From positions 30,269,001 through 30,333,000 of the forward strand of contig CM059582.1 in the NCBI GenBank assembly GCA_030407085.1: a stretch of 64,000 bases of DNA. Reading direction: 5' to 3'. This document shows, in pieces, positions 36,881-48,610 of the stretch. The notes below the pieces were generated by a model. That model did not search any database. It was not told the origin of the DNA and saw only the letters and a program-made list of their open reading frames with translations. Source of the DNA: Trichopria drosophilae. Lineage: Eukaryota; Arthropoda; Insecta; Hymenoptera; Diapriidae. A program made the translations under genes and the position numbers. The stretch's first letter is position 1; each line of letters opens with the position of its first letter.

Positions 36881-37460
36881 CATAAACAAAGATGAACAAT
36901 TAGGAAAAGAGTCACGTTCGCCATTTCCCTTCGTTTGTAAGCTTCTTTTTCCCCCAATAAGGCTAGCGTATAAAAGTCGAAACGACAGTCGCACGTGCAA
37001 GGCGTCGTATCGCGGCATTAAATTAACTGTATCGGATAAGCGAGCGGAGAACGTAGTAATAGGTTCTCCGGAATAGTTTTAAGTGCTTTTCCGTCACGGT
37101 TCATCGCTTAGAAATCCGTTTCCCCTCCTTGCCCTTTGACAATCTTTTCCGGACTTTGGTCCGCTGAACATCAGAGGGAACCCCCGCCCTGCCCATGGTA
37201 GAGTTCATTTCTCGAGATTAAGCAAATTGGGAAGTTCTTCGTCGCACGAATGAGGAGGTGCCTCCACTGTTTATAGACGCAACTTACTTGGACGCTTCGC
37301 CGTCAGAGTTCATAAGCCAATTACCGGTAGTCTCTCTACTATCGGTGAAGTTTCGCTGAACATCGAGTTTTAATTGTGCCCTGAGTACTGCAAAATCTGT
37401 CAAAGTGAATTTTCAACAGTCGCGGAGTCGGCCCGGGTACTTTCCCCACCCATTAGGTTG
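36881..37460. other. GC-rich island with an isolated TATAAAAG
   Basis: This GC- and CpG-richer stretch has a TATAAAAG at 36969-36976 in a GC-rich context. No convincing initiator lies at the usual spacing of about 30 bases downstream, so I do not call a promoter. No open frame of note crosses the island. Possible regulatory DNA; function unknown. Confidence 0.25.
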
Positions 37461-37980
37461 GCTAAATACATTTTTATCCTTGCCATGCAGTAACTAACTA
37501 CGAGCTGGCGACGTCACAAAGCAAATGATGATATACATATCCTTAAATGTTATGCTAGTCCTACTACGAATTAAACTTTTACTAAAGAACATTTTTAAAT
37601 ATAAATGCATAGTTTGTTGGATATGTACTCATCAAGGGAATGTGATTTTATCTAAGATTATATCATAATACAGTAATTTCTTCCCATAGAGCAAAAAATA
37701 CCTGAAGATTACATAGTGCATAGAAAAAGCCTTAATAATTACGTTAAGAAGGCAGATTCAAGACTTTAAGAGCTTTATGAGACCTCTCAAAGGTCAGGTC
37801 TTTGGAAAAAAAACTTTTTTCATGTTTTTACCTCACCATAAATAGTATATTATATATCAAGGACCGAACTATCGATTTTCGATGAGTGAAAAGATTGTGG
37901 TCCGAGGTAAACCATCCTATTAAGTCCGATGAAGATCATTATTTCGCATATAGTTCATACTCAACACTACGGAAGTAGAA
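37461..37980. other. AT-rich sequence, no gene seen
   Basis: No gene recognised. The word AGACCTCTCAAAGG near 37788, and similar AGACCTCT words near 38598 and 38647, may be a weak dispersed repeat. Confidence 0.4.
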
Positions 37981-38200
37981 CTGGATTTTGCGCCCTGCAG
38001 TGAAATCTTCGGGCGCAAATTATTGAAATCCACGCTCGTCGTATTAATAAAAGTCGTACGCAAATCCTACGAGTGTGATTGTCACCATCGCTTCGCTCGA
38101 GTGACAAACTTCGCATTCGTCGCAGACCTGCTACATAATATGATGTCCGAAGGTTTCACCCTCGGGCTGGAAATCGAAGTTCGTGCCCGGATTGTTTAAA
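37981..38200. repeat. GC-rich imperfect foldback containing a strong hairpin
   Basis: A 9-bp perfect stem TTTGCGCCC (37987-37995) / GGGCGCAAA (38011-38019) encloses a 15-base loop. The complement of this region also aligns imperfectly with 38145-38190 (CCGAAGGTTTCACC versus CCGAAGATTTCAC), giving a larger foldback of about 210 bp. The middle has CATCGCTTCGCTCGAGTGAC. The compact GC-rich foldback inside AT-rich DNA looks like an old MITE. It has no coding frame. Confidence 0.4.
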
Positions 38201-38889
38201 GAATATATTATATTGAAAATTAAATTGGTTAGAGTTATGGGTTCTGTTTTTTCTTAGTATTAGGAAAAATTTGTATTTTAATATTTATGATTTAAGTTTT
38301 CTGCAGGTTTCAGAGTTTAAAACTGTTTACATAGGAATTGCTAGGAAGAGAACGGATATGAGATAGTAATTATACAATAAATTCAGAGTTTCTTTCTCTA
38401 AATACACTCATTCATTTAAAATATGGTCTATAGGTTTCCATTGGGTTATTTTTCAAATAAAATGTCACCTAGTATCTCTAAAAAAAATGTATGTGTTCAC
38501 CCTGCATTTTCCTTTGCGAAATTAATATTTTATTATTTTAAGAAGTTTTAGATAATACGTCTTTAACTTTTGGGTTTTAGGATTATTATAATTAAGACCT
38601 CTGAAAGTGATTTTCCCAAGGTATACCTTTGAGAATGTGTCTGGAAGACCTCTTTAAGAGGCACGTGTTTTTTGGACATGTTCGTAGTAATGGAATCGTA
38701 TCATGTAGCGAGAATCTGCGTACAATCTTAGTGTATTTCCGTTTATTTATTAAAACTACTTGAATATTCCAGATTTTTATGAGATTTTATAATGTATCTT
38801 TTTAATACTACTATCGGATAGTAGGTACATTAGTTGGCTGCCCTACTGACCTACGATGATTGGTCAATTCAAATATTATACTCTTAAAA
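38201..38889. other. AT-rich sequence, no gene seen
   Basis: No recognisable gene or repeat boundary. Confidence 0.45.
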
Positions 38890-39342
38890 CCCGGGAAAAA
38901 ATGGATTATATATAATTATATATAAATTTAGATGCAATTATATATAATAATATATAATTATATACGTTTATATACGATTATATATAATTATATACAATTT
39001 TTGATACAATTAAATCCAATTATATATTATTATATATAATTATATATAATTATATATGGATTTTGGCCGTATATAATTATATACAATCGTATATAAACAT
39101 ATATAATTATATATTAGCATATATAATTGTATATAATTTACGGCTTTGTATATAATTATATACGGCCAAAATCAATATATAATTATATATAATTATATAT
39201 AATTGGATCTAATTGTATCAAAAATTGAATATAATTGTATATAATCGTATATAAACATATATAATTATATCTTATTATATATAATTGGATCTAATTGTAT
39301 CAAAAATTGTATATAATTATATAGAATCCATTTTTTCCCGGG
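38890..39342. repeat. Palindromic TATAATTATA repeat block with CCCGGGAAAAAATGGATT ends
   Basis: The two ends are inverted copies of CCCGGGAAAAAATGGATT (left at 38890, right ending 39342). Almost all of the 450-bp interior is variants of TATATAATTATATA separated by a few longer words (ATACAATTTTTGATACAATT, TTGGATCTAATTGTATC, TTTTGGCCGTATATAATT), each of which also occurs in inverted form. The block is therefore self-complementary on both the large and the small scale. No clear target duplication was found. It may be a MITE whose interior expanded by slippage. Confidence 0.7.
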
Positions 39343-42030
39343 AATGTGAATTAAGTATATAATTTCTCTAAGTCGACTTAAATTAGTCTAATGGGAATTT
39401 GTAAAATAGTGCGATTAGATGCACATAAATTTCAAATTTTTAATTTAAAGGATGTTAAGCCACAATTAATTTTAAAATTTACGTTGTTCAGATACTTATA
39501 CATGAATTTTTTACATGGAGAAAGATATATATATTAAAAATAAGTAGGTTAGGCTTTTTTTATGTTACCTTCTACGAGACATAATCCCAATATTGATGGT
39601 AAACATGCAACGCTAGCGCGTTTAGAAATAACTATTGGCGTCTTATTCTCTGAGTAAAATACATTCATGGAAGTATTTTATATAAGATTTTGTAACTGTT
39701 CCTATATTGTACAGTGCATATCTATTAGATTATATTATATAATGTTACTTGTTACAGACATAACATTGTTTTCATTTTTTGTTTCAGGTATGTATTATAT
39801 TTCTTCTAACATCGCGGTTCTGGCGTTATCCTACTTATATCACAAGTACGTATTGTTTCAAATGTAAATTGTATTTGAGTTTTTACGGTTATATTAGTAG
39901 TGTCTACAAAACAATATAATCATTAACCCTAACTATCAGGGATTATACCAACACTGAAATTAAATTATTTATTCTTCAGTAGGTCTCAATAACAAATTAA
40001 TAGCGCGGTATACTTGTGTAGTACAACAATATTATAATTGTTGCTACTTAGTCAGCTTGGTACTGAACCTCTGAAAATAAAATGATTCGGGTTTATTAGG
40101 AATGATACAAAGCCTTAAATAGTAAATCAGAGGAATTCGCGGTAATGTATTAAGAACAAATATTAAGAAATAATGAAGAATTTAAAAGAGAATACCTATT
40201 ATTTTCATTTTTTGTTGTAAATTCCTATTAATGATTTTACATGCGGCTGGATTTTCGCATTTAGGTTTTTAAGTGATTTTTTGTAGTTAATCTCATAGTT
40301 TTTTTGCTACTTTCATGACTAAGTACTAATATAACATCTAATGGAAATAGTAGTTGAATGTTGTTAATGCGCACTTCTGAATATGAATTTTGCTATTCAT
40401 ATAATAGTATATTCCGTTTTCTAACTTTTATTAATTCAAATAGTTACGCGTAAATTAACATAAATATACATAGCACAAATCTTTTGTGGAGTATAGTACG
40501 ATAAAGAATTATAAAAGCTGGTTAGTAATCTTTCTGACAGCGAAAAGATTAATTTTAGAAGTATTTCACAAGAGAATTCTTCGTGCACTGCATTAATAAA
40601 TATTAAAAGACGAAATTTAGTTCTTGTGATTTATTTTTGATCAGAGTTTGAAAATTAATATTTGTTAACAGTTATTACATCTGTTAACAAATATTTGATC
40701 CATACCAAAGTATTTCTGCGGTATTTTGGGGTCATATATTATAAAATTCAATTTCTGATTTTAAAAAGCCCATATATCCCTTAGAAGATGGCCCGTAGAA
40801 ATCATAAAGTTAATTGATCGAACTGAAACTAGAGACTGTGAAATTTAATCACTCCCATTGTTAATCCAATACTACGTGTGGTTTGTTATAGATGCAAACT
40901 ATGAAATGTGTTCGTGAAGGCATTTACTATTATTTGCAATTGCAATTGCTATTATTTCTTTGAATAATTATGTTTCCAAGAAATACGTTTGAAAAATTAT
41001 TAATGAACACTTACCAAATAAATTATAATTCACTTAAATTAGAATTTTTATTACCGCACAGCAGTATGTATATTTATTATAGTTCTATATATCTATAGTA
41101 GTTGTATTGAGCCACGGGCAAAATAAAATAGTTAAAACTGCTAACAACGCGTAAAATACAGCAATGATTTTCAGTTAATTTCATTATGTGAATAGTTATG
41201 TCGACAGATTAGGTAGCTAATTTATATTTAAATAGTAAAACCGAACAAAACACAGTTATATCAGATGCTGCTATTTAGATGGTGAAACCAACTATTTCTT
41301 TTTTTCCCTGCAGATGGAGTATTCCTTCGTAATCATTCTCAAGAACGTTGAAAATTTGTACTAAATTTATATTATTTTTTATGCAACTAAACTATGCATC
41401 ATAGATAACAAAAAAGAATAATTTCGTAATTATTTGTTTATATCATTCAATGCTACTAGGTAATTTGGATTTACATACGTATCGAAGTACTTGAAATTTT
41501 ATCACAATCACAATACTGGTCAAGTCAATACTAATTTTAAAGTAGAAAAAAAACAATGAATGTAAAATCAAGTACCGATACTTGTAGTATGGGATATTGG
41601 TTAGCCGGAATACAAGCACATGCAACTCCTCGCATTTCAAATCTATGTTTGTTCGTAATATAATTAGTATAACTACTTCAAATTAATTTAAGTGTACTCT
41701 GGGGTTGAACTAAAATCTCTACAAAAGGTAAGACAAAAATAATCTCTGGTTCTCTTGATTACTGTGGCCAATTCCATTCATTTGTTTTTATTCAAACATG
41801 ATTTTATAGAGTAATTAAATTTTGGATTGTTTTCAAAATGTCAAAAATCGATGAGCTTTTACTGCTCTGCGCGGAATGGAATGCTTCAGGTTGAACGGAC
41901 AATTAAACATCCCATTCGCGACGATAGGATGAAATAAATTCACATACATGTAATACATGTAACTGCATTGTATTGCAAATTCTATATATAATATGCGTAT
42001 TCGGTATTTTCTATCATTTATGGATTACGA
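39343..42030. other. Very AT-rich sequence, no gene seen
   Basis: No gene, RNA or bounded repeat is recognised. Chance frames at 39667-39867 (plus) and 41443-41640 (minus) have AT-driven composition. Confidence 0.45.
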
Positions 42031-43700
42031 CGTCAACGCCATGTATCGAAATTTATATTCGCGATTCACTTTGCACACGTCTACCAGAGCGAGTGGTAGC
42101 TTTGCGCGTCAATTTTTATTACATTGATCGACTTTGATGCATATCGATGGAGTAAAATTGGTGATGCAGTGAGAGTGACAGCTCTTGTAATGAAATGAAC
42201 TCCACGTCCATTAGAAACAAACATACCATAAAAGGAATGGAGGGCGCTTTTTTAATTGTTTTCCGTAGTACCATATGTTGACTTCAAATCTGGGAACGAA
42301 CTAAGAATATAATCAAAGGTTTATTTTCCAGATATGGAAGGATTTTTTCAGCTCCATATTGTGAAAGTCCGATAATAAATCTTTTTCTTTATCCCACAAA
42401 AAGGTTTGCAATTTTTATGTGTCCTATATAAAAAAGTTTACTCAAGAAAATCTGTTGCAAATCTTAAGAAAAATAATATAACAGTATTTGATTTATACAA
42501 GAAAATAATATTTACCATTTATTTTAGGAATGCATTAATCGTTAAATTATTCAGCGATTCCTATCGGGTTTTATTAGACATTTGCAACTTTTATTGCTTA
42601 TTTTACTACCTGCTTTTCTCAAGAATGATTCAGTAATTCCAAATGTCTCCTTGTAATTATTAGATAATTCCTGTCATTAAAGTTTAATTCTTTTTTAATG
42701 AAAATTTTAAAACTTTCGCAATTGTCGATTGCAAAGTATTGGATGTAGAAAAGTCGTATATTTGTCATCCATTTTGATTCTTCCGCTTCTGTTCTCACAA
42801 TAATAATACAAATATTCCCGAATGTATTATGGTCGATATTGACTTTTTCTTGTTCTTTTTCGTTTCGTAATCTACTTTCGCTTACCTTTATCGTCGAACG
42901 GATACGAACTAATATTATAGGTCAAACATACAAAATCGATTTTTCCTACTTTGGCGGAAGGTTTATTTCTGTACAGAAGGATTTTTTGTTGAGTATAAAA
43001 CAAATCTGCAAACATCATTTAATTTATGAGAAGTAAAACTTTACTTTTGCAATAAGGAAAATCTCTTCTTTTGAAGTTGTTTGTTTTGTGTTTCATTTTA
43101 TTACATTTTAGCCAAGTTAATCAATTTCTAATTACATATTACAGTCTTCTGCAAAATTAGTCGTAAGTACCGTTGCTAGGTTTTCCCTCAGACCGTTAAT
43201 TCTCAATCAAAATATTTTGAAAAGCACAGGCAATACAAAAGGGATAATACATCCCTGTTAAAATTATTTTATTTTAAAACACCTATTTTGTAATTACGAT
43301 ATAAATTACTTCTTTAAAATAATTTGAAAAGCAACTTAAAATATTTTAAAATTTGCTTCGTTTTTCCAAACAATTAAGAAAAAGTTTTTTTTTTCAATCT
43401 ACGGTACGTTGCATTTTCAATGCAGTTCCTAAATCTATTTTTTTTTCACATTTCAGTAGTTGTTAAAGCAGCTCGAGGAACACGTTTATTCAAGATTGAC
43501 ATGAAATTTGATTTGATTGACAAGATATTTCAATACAAAAATAATCTATATGTGAAATTTGACAGTGATCGATCGTGTAGTTAATGAGAAAACGTTATGG
43601 CCAAGTAGTATTTAAGGCCTTAACAAGACGCGTTTCTGACAACTGTTCTTTTTATTATATTCAAGTTCTATACCATAATTCTACCATAGTTTTGTTTCTC
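42031..43700. other. AT-rich sequence with a small GC patch near 42.03-42.2 kb
   Basis: The 42020-42200 patch is more balanced in composition, and its core (42040-42120) has CpG-containing words. No frame of note crosses it. The rest is AT-rich, with chance frames at 42406-42636 and 42839-43036 (plus) that have no domain. Confidence 0.4.
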
Positions 43701-43960
43701 TAGAATCAGTAAAATAAAATCATGATTTTCAGGCAAAATTTTTAATTCATAAATCTATAGTCGTCATCGGATTTGTAATTAGTGACCACAAAAGCTTCCT
43801 ACTACACATTGTTATTGACGTTATGACGATTTAAAATTTAAGCAATCGCCATCTTGTATCTGCCTTTTAGAATTGTGAAAATGTGGCACAGAATTCATTA
43901 TCAGTGACTCCTAATGCCTCATTATATAAAATTTCAAATGATTCTCTTAAAAAGCAGCGT
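43701..43960. repeat. Degenerate copy of the ~120-bp repeat unit
   Basis: Two units are visible through TTTGTAATTAGTGACCACAA (about 43771) and ATTCATTATCAGTGACTCC (about 43892), roughly 120 bases apart. The CATTTTG-like and CGCCAT words lie between them, as in the units at 6.2 kb, 16 kb and 29.8 kb. No element ends are recognised. Confidence 0.5.
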
Positions 43961-46128
43961 CAATAATGAATTTTGTTCAATACCACATAATTCTTTCATA
44001 TTTGTTCATTTATAATACACGAACAGTAAACAGTTACATCGCAGCAGGTAGTTTTATACATTATCTTATCCCCATAGTAACAGCAGAAAACAGCAGATAT
44101 ACCGATGTAAACGTGGTAACTGCAATTTAAATTCGCAAAAATTAAAGAAATCGAGATGGTAACATGGATTACCACATTATTACAATAATGTTTTTTACAT
44201 TCATGATGTTTTATTCTTGAATTTGAAACAAAGTATTTGATCTAAGATTCCTTTGAAAACAATTGAGCATGTAGAAATTCATATTTCAAATACAAATCGT
44301 ATTTGCTTTAGGAAACGCAGTCCAAAATAAAATATTCATATTCTTATATAAGTTTGCATTTTTTGTCTTGTAAAGTAAACAATAATAATATACTTTTATA
44401 CGTTTTACAGTCCTGTTTTATAATTTAGTATTGTATGATCATAAATAATGGCAACGATTCTACAATTTTAGAAGCTAAAAATTGTTTAAATTAGAAATGT
44501 ATAAAAGTTTACAAACGAGAATGAAATCAGTCGAATTCTGAAAGTACAGTGAACACCAATGGACACCAATAATTGATGTCAATTGCAGGGTTCAAAGTAT
44601 TGTATATGAGACTAGTATTCATGGTGTATTGGGAGCAATTGAATTAAAACTGAGGCAAACATTCTTACGAAAATTATTTTAAGCGAATGTTGTGAATGTC
44701 GTCCGGGAAGCAACTATATTGGGTACAGGAATATTTAACTTGCGATATCAAGAGCATATTATAGAGATAATACATTATATATATAAATAGATTTTTGTAT
44801 TTATGAATGCCGATTTCAGATGGTTGCAAAATTGTCTAAAGCTCCGATCCACAATGTGATGAAAATGTGCAGTAGTAATAGACAGTACCGCTAAGACAGA
44901 ATTAACCTACGCACTCAATTAAATTACGCAGGCCTGCAAAAAACAGTATATTGTCTCATTCTTATTCCTATGTATTTTGATCTTTTGAAATTAAATCCTG
45001 AATAAAAAATAGGGATTCTCCGCTCGTTTTTGAGAAAATCTGAAATAAAACGGTTAAAATTGGATTTTTATAGTGATAAAGGCGAAAAAACACTTATACT
45101 ATTTCCAAGTATGTAAAGCAGCGACTTTCTTTGTCAAGAGCGTTTAATTAATTGCTGCATCAATGCAAATTTGAAATGGTATTTAAAAATGTATAGCTGT
45201 GTTAAAAGAAGATATCTTTGATGGACTTCATTTTCAAAAAATGTTTAGAGATTTGTCAAACATGGTCTTCTTCAGAGTGATATTCAGTACGCGTACTGTT
45301 AAATTTGAGAAAAATTATATTCCACTTTTCATATCCTTTATCGCCATAAAAACGAGTTTTTATGCTTTTTGTATCTTATTTCTAACCTTTAATGTACGGG
45401 GCATATCCCCTATTAAAGATTAATGATTAGCGGGTCAAAATACATAGAAATTGAGTGCTTTTACCAAGAGGGAAATCATATTCTGCTTTTCTAAGTTTTT
45501 AGCGTTATATAATTAGGTTTTACGATCTTATCTCCGAAATTCAATGTGCGAGGCTTATTTTTTATGTCAGTTTCTGTGGTCAGAATTTTTTGTGTCAGTA
45601 TTTTAGTATAATATTTTATGCATATAAGCAAATAAAATGTTCTGCATGTATACAATAAAGTTCAATATAGTGAAGGAATGTACGTTTCACATGTATGTAC
45701 GTGTTTTTTTAATGTGCTTTGGCTAATTACATGTACTTCAAATTGCAAGAAATGTAAAAATTATATTTGGCCCATGTATGTACAGTAGCCCCATCTTATT
45801 TTAACAGTCCCCCCCCCCTACCTCTCACAATTTAAATTCTTTTTATTATTTTCGTTTTTACACTTCTGATTGCGAGAATGAGGACCTATTTCTTGACTCC
45901 AGTTAACATAAGGATACTATATTTACATTTAAGGTCTGATATTAAATACGGTTTAATGTTGGGAGTGAAATGTGTTTTCAGCCCATGTTTATTACATGTA
46001 ATGGATTTCTTTATAACAGTGTAACAATTGTAAGAAAAAAAGGCTTACATGTTTAAAAAATACAACAAACTTTGACAGAAATAAAAAAATTATTTTTAAC
46101 TTTGGCATGATTCATATTTGATCGTACG
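43961..46128. other. AT-rich sequence, no gene seen
   Basis: No gene recognised. There is a short C-homopolymer at about 45810-45819. A plus-strand frame of 74 codons (45199-45423) is AT-biased with no domain. Confidence 0.45.
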
Positions 46129-46362
46129 ATGAAAATGCCATCAGGGACTTCTTCGGCAATATTAATCCCAAAAGATATTCAGCAATTATTGGGAAATCCT
46201 AATGGAATACATTCTATGCTCAAGGCTGATAACTACTGTAAGGTCGATCCATTAGCTGAGTTCAATCACGGAAACGCATTCTTCTACCACGAGGTGTCTC
46301 ATGTTGAAGATTTACGTCTTCCGCAATGTGTGGAAAGCTTGAAATCCAGACCTATCAAGTAA
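46129..46362 (+). CDS. Unidentified 77-codon ORF, possible exon or retrocopy fragment
   Basis: I do not recognise this protein. The frame stands out from its AT-rich surroundings. Codon choice is mixed rather than AT-driven, the peptide is soluble and not low-complexity (blocks SSAILIPKDIQQLLG and KVDPLAEFNHGNAFFYHE), and it holds two cysteines and several histidines. There is an in-frame stop about 20 bases upstream of the first ATG. A possible acceptor AG at 46143-46144 and a possible donor GT at 46359-46360 would make 46145-46358 an internal exon instead of a complete gene, but the pyrimidine tract before the AG is weak. It has no signal peptide or membrane segment. Alternatives are a fragment of a processed gene copy, a transposon remnant, or chance. 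Confidence 0.22.
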   Translation: MKMPSGTSSAILIPKDIQQLLGNPNGIHSMLKADNYCKVDPLAEFNHGNAFFYHEVSHVEDLRLPQCVESLKSRPIK

Positions 46363-46947
46363 TAAGTTATATAGATTTAACATGCTCATTGTTAATTAAT
46401 CTTCAAAGTCTGAGAGGTTCACATTTTTTATTCCTTTTCCAGCTTTATTATTAAAAGGGAAAAGGATTAATATTGTCTTCAACTCTGTATTTATAAATGT
46501 ATTAAACATAGTCTAATGTACTATTTTTTATTGAACTCTTTCGATAGGCGTAGTCGGAATTGTTTTTAAATACTTTCTAAACCCACAATGGCAGGTAAAA
46601 TATAAAAAACTTGAAAATAAACAATTTTTAGGAATTTTACTCATAACGATAAAGTAATGGAAGCAGTTTCAGATTTAAGTAAAATGGGCAGAAAGTAGTT
46701 GGATTTAAATGGACATTTTCATCATCGAGAATTACATTAATATCTAAAATTTGTTATCATGATGACAATCATGTGTCATGTATGACAAATTCACTGATGA
46801 ACACATAAAAACCAATAGCAGGGATTTCCTATCTATCCAATTTCAATAAGGTATAATGTATGTATGTTTTGAAAATCGATGGTTACTAGCGGGACATTTA
46901 ATTTTTCGAAAACGTAATAGCGAATCCAATATTGACGACAACAATGC
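46363..46947. other. AT-rich sequence, no gene seen
   Basis: No recognisable feature follows the ORF. I see no polyadenylation signal or poly(A) tract placed to support a processed copy. Confidence 0.4.
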
Positions 46948-47179
46948 AAAAACTGGAGTGCGGGTCAAAAAACCGACAAATTAAAAAGCCGACAGGTCAA
47001 AAAACCGACAATCAAAAAACCGACAATCGAAAAGCCGACAGTAAATAAAACCGACACTTCAAGAAATGATAGCCCGCTTGTCGATGTCCCTTTTTTTTAT
47101 GTATCGGCTTTATGATTGTCGGTTTTTTGACCTGTCGACCTTTTTATTTGTCGGTTATTCGACCCATACCCAAAAACAG
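46948..47179. mobile_element. Foldback MITE, CCGACA family subgroup B, 8-bp TSD (7/8)
   Basis: The element is 46956-47171 (216 bp), flanked by AAAAACTG (46948-46955) and AAAAACAG (47172-47179), an 8-bp duplication with one change. The left half is six successive units of four to six A's followed by CCGACA or GCCGACA, separated by 3-6 bases, so about 15-16 bases per unit. The right half holds the complementary TGTCGGTTTTTT-type units. The centre (ATAGCCCGCTTGTCGATGTC) matches the copy at 12249. No coding capacity. Confidence 0.85.
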
Positions 47180-47761
47180 TTCTGGTTTCGCTGAAAATTT
47201 ATACGTAGCGATTAATTTTCGGATGTTAGCTGCTATTTCGAACTGCTATCCACAGAATGGTGGAGCATACACTTTCTAAAAGTTTTCAATCCTTTTTTTT
47301 TAATTCTTGTTTCCACATATTTTTTCATTTATTTTGGTTTTTCGTTATATTTGTCTGAAAATTCAAATTGTTAATTTTTATGAAAATAAAAAATAATAAC
47401 AAAAAAAAATAAAAAACATTTGTTCGTCGTTGACCTCCAAGTGATTAGAATTAGATAACGTTTATGAATAACAGATAATCAATAAAGACTCTGATTAATG
47501 TAAGACTGTTCATCAATTTTTCGGGAAACTAGAACATTTTCACATTCATGTTGGTGAAATTGAAACGCTACATTTTACTTCGAAAGTTGAATGTCGTATT
47601 AGTAACAGTCGAATGGAATAATAAAATAAGTACGAGCGATTGTTTTTTTTTTTTTTTTATTAGAAAAGTTATTATACGTGGTCAGAGTGACACTTTTGGG
47701 AGTTGAGAGGGATTTTAGACGAGTAAACAATGCTGTTATAATGTACTCTTTTATTTATTTG
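47180..47761. other. AT-rich sequence with a poly-T run
   Basis: No gene seen. A T-homopolymer of about 17 bases lies near 47643-47659. Confidence 0.45.
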
Positions 47762-48369
47762 AAAGGAGGATGCCCACAAGTATAAGTGATTACCGCCCTC
47801 GAGGTGGAACCTCCAAAACAGAAAAATTCAGGTAGAGTATGATGAGAACTAACACCTGTTGGAAAATTCGATTTTTTATCATCTAGAAAAGTTTGAAAAA
47901 TCGTTGTCGAAGTCGCGGATTGTACATTGAAAAATGCTGCATTTTAAGTAGTAACAGCCCGCACCTACTGCAAACAACACAGAGTGCGGTCTATTACTAC
48001 TGAAATTACTGCATTTTCCTATATATAATCCGCCGTTTTAAAGGTGTTTTTTTTAACTTTCCAGTGATGATAAAGCCATCGAATGTTCCATTAAGTGTAA
48101 GTTCTCATCCTACTCTATCCGAATTTCTCGGTTCCATCTCGGGGGCAGAAATGGGAACACCTCAAAAATCCGAAACATTGATAAATCGACATTTAAAAAG
48201 CCGACACTCAATAAACGATGTTAAAAGCCAATGGGCCATAAAGCTGTAATTCAAGAAAACAACAATGCCAGCTTTTTCAATGATGAATTATCAATGTTTC
48301 GGATTGCTGAAATTCGGGTTTTTGAGGTGTTCCCGCGGAAATCACTTATACTCGTGGACATCCTCCTTT
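47762..48369. mobile_element. Palindromic AAAGGAGGATG MITE carrying a nested MITE
   Basis: The left end is AAAGGAGGATGCCCACAAGT; the right end reads inward AAAGGAGGATGTCCACGAGT. The arms continue inward through TATAAGTGATT, CCTCGAGGTGGAACC / CCCGAGATGGAACC, GGTAGAGTATGATGAGAACT / GATAGAGTAGGATGAGAACT, GGAAAATTCG and ATCCGC. The core is an AAGTAGTAACAGCCCGCA hairpin (about 47938-48030) whose flanks (GCATTTTCCTATATATAATC) match the copy at 22167. The right arm is interrupted at 48153-48334 by another element. Without that insertion and its duplication the length is about 418 bp, close to the 430 bp of the 22167 copy. No target duplication is clear for the outer element. Confidence 0.8.
48145..48342. 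mobile_element. Nested CCGACA-family MITE, subgroup A
   Basis: The element is 48153-48334 (182 bp). The ends read inward as GGGAACACCTCAAAAATCCG and GGGAACACCTCAAAAACCCG. It is flanked by GCAGAAAT (48145-48152) and GCGGAAAT (48335-48342), an 8-bp duplication with one change. It sits inside the right arm of the 47762-48369 element; joining its flanks restores the palindrome of the host. So the host element inserted first. Two plus-strand frames across this region (48064-48249 and 48231-48419) are shadows of the repeats. Confidence 0.85.
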
Positions 48370-48489
48370 ACTTCATATCATTTCCATATTCTTTCCATAT
48401 GAAAAAATGTGTTTTTTAATTTTTTTATTTTTGAAAACCGCAACTTGAGGTTAGGAGCAAATTCACGCCAGACTCGATTACTTTAATCT
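48370..48489. other. AT-rich sequence, no gene seen
   Basis: Short stretch with no recognisable feature. Confidence 0.4.
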
Positions 48490-48610
48490 AAACAGTATAT
48501 AACAAAATGCTGGATAAGGTTACTTTAAATCCAGTATTAATCCTTTTTCGAGTTAGAAATGAGAATAAAAAATTAACATAAAAATTTGCATCTGGAACTT
48601 AATGAGTTAA
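48490..48610. mobile_element. Partial piggyBac-like element (one end)
   Basis: The right edge reads inward as TTAACTCATTAAGTTCCAGA (TTAA at 48607-48610). Further inside come AATATTAATC-like and AAGGTTACTTT words, in the same order as the right arm of the element at 1094-1816 (GGTTGGTCACTTT, CCAATATTAATCTTATTTC, GAGAATGAAGATC, ATGCATCTCC). Only this end is visible; the other end appears deleted or too diverged. Confidence 0.5.

Noticed and set aside
36969..36990. Core promoter with TATAAAAG
   Set aside because: No convincing initiator at about 30 bases downstream and no transcript-like frame; a single TATA word is weak evidence.
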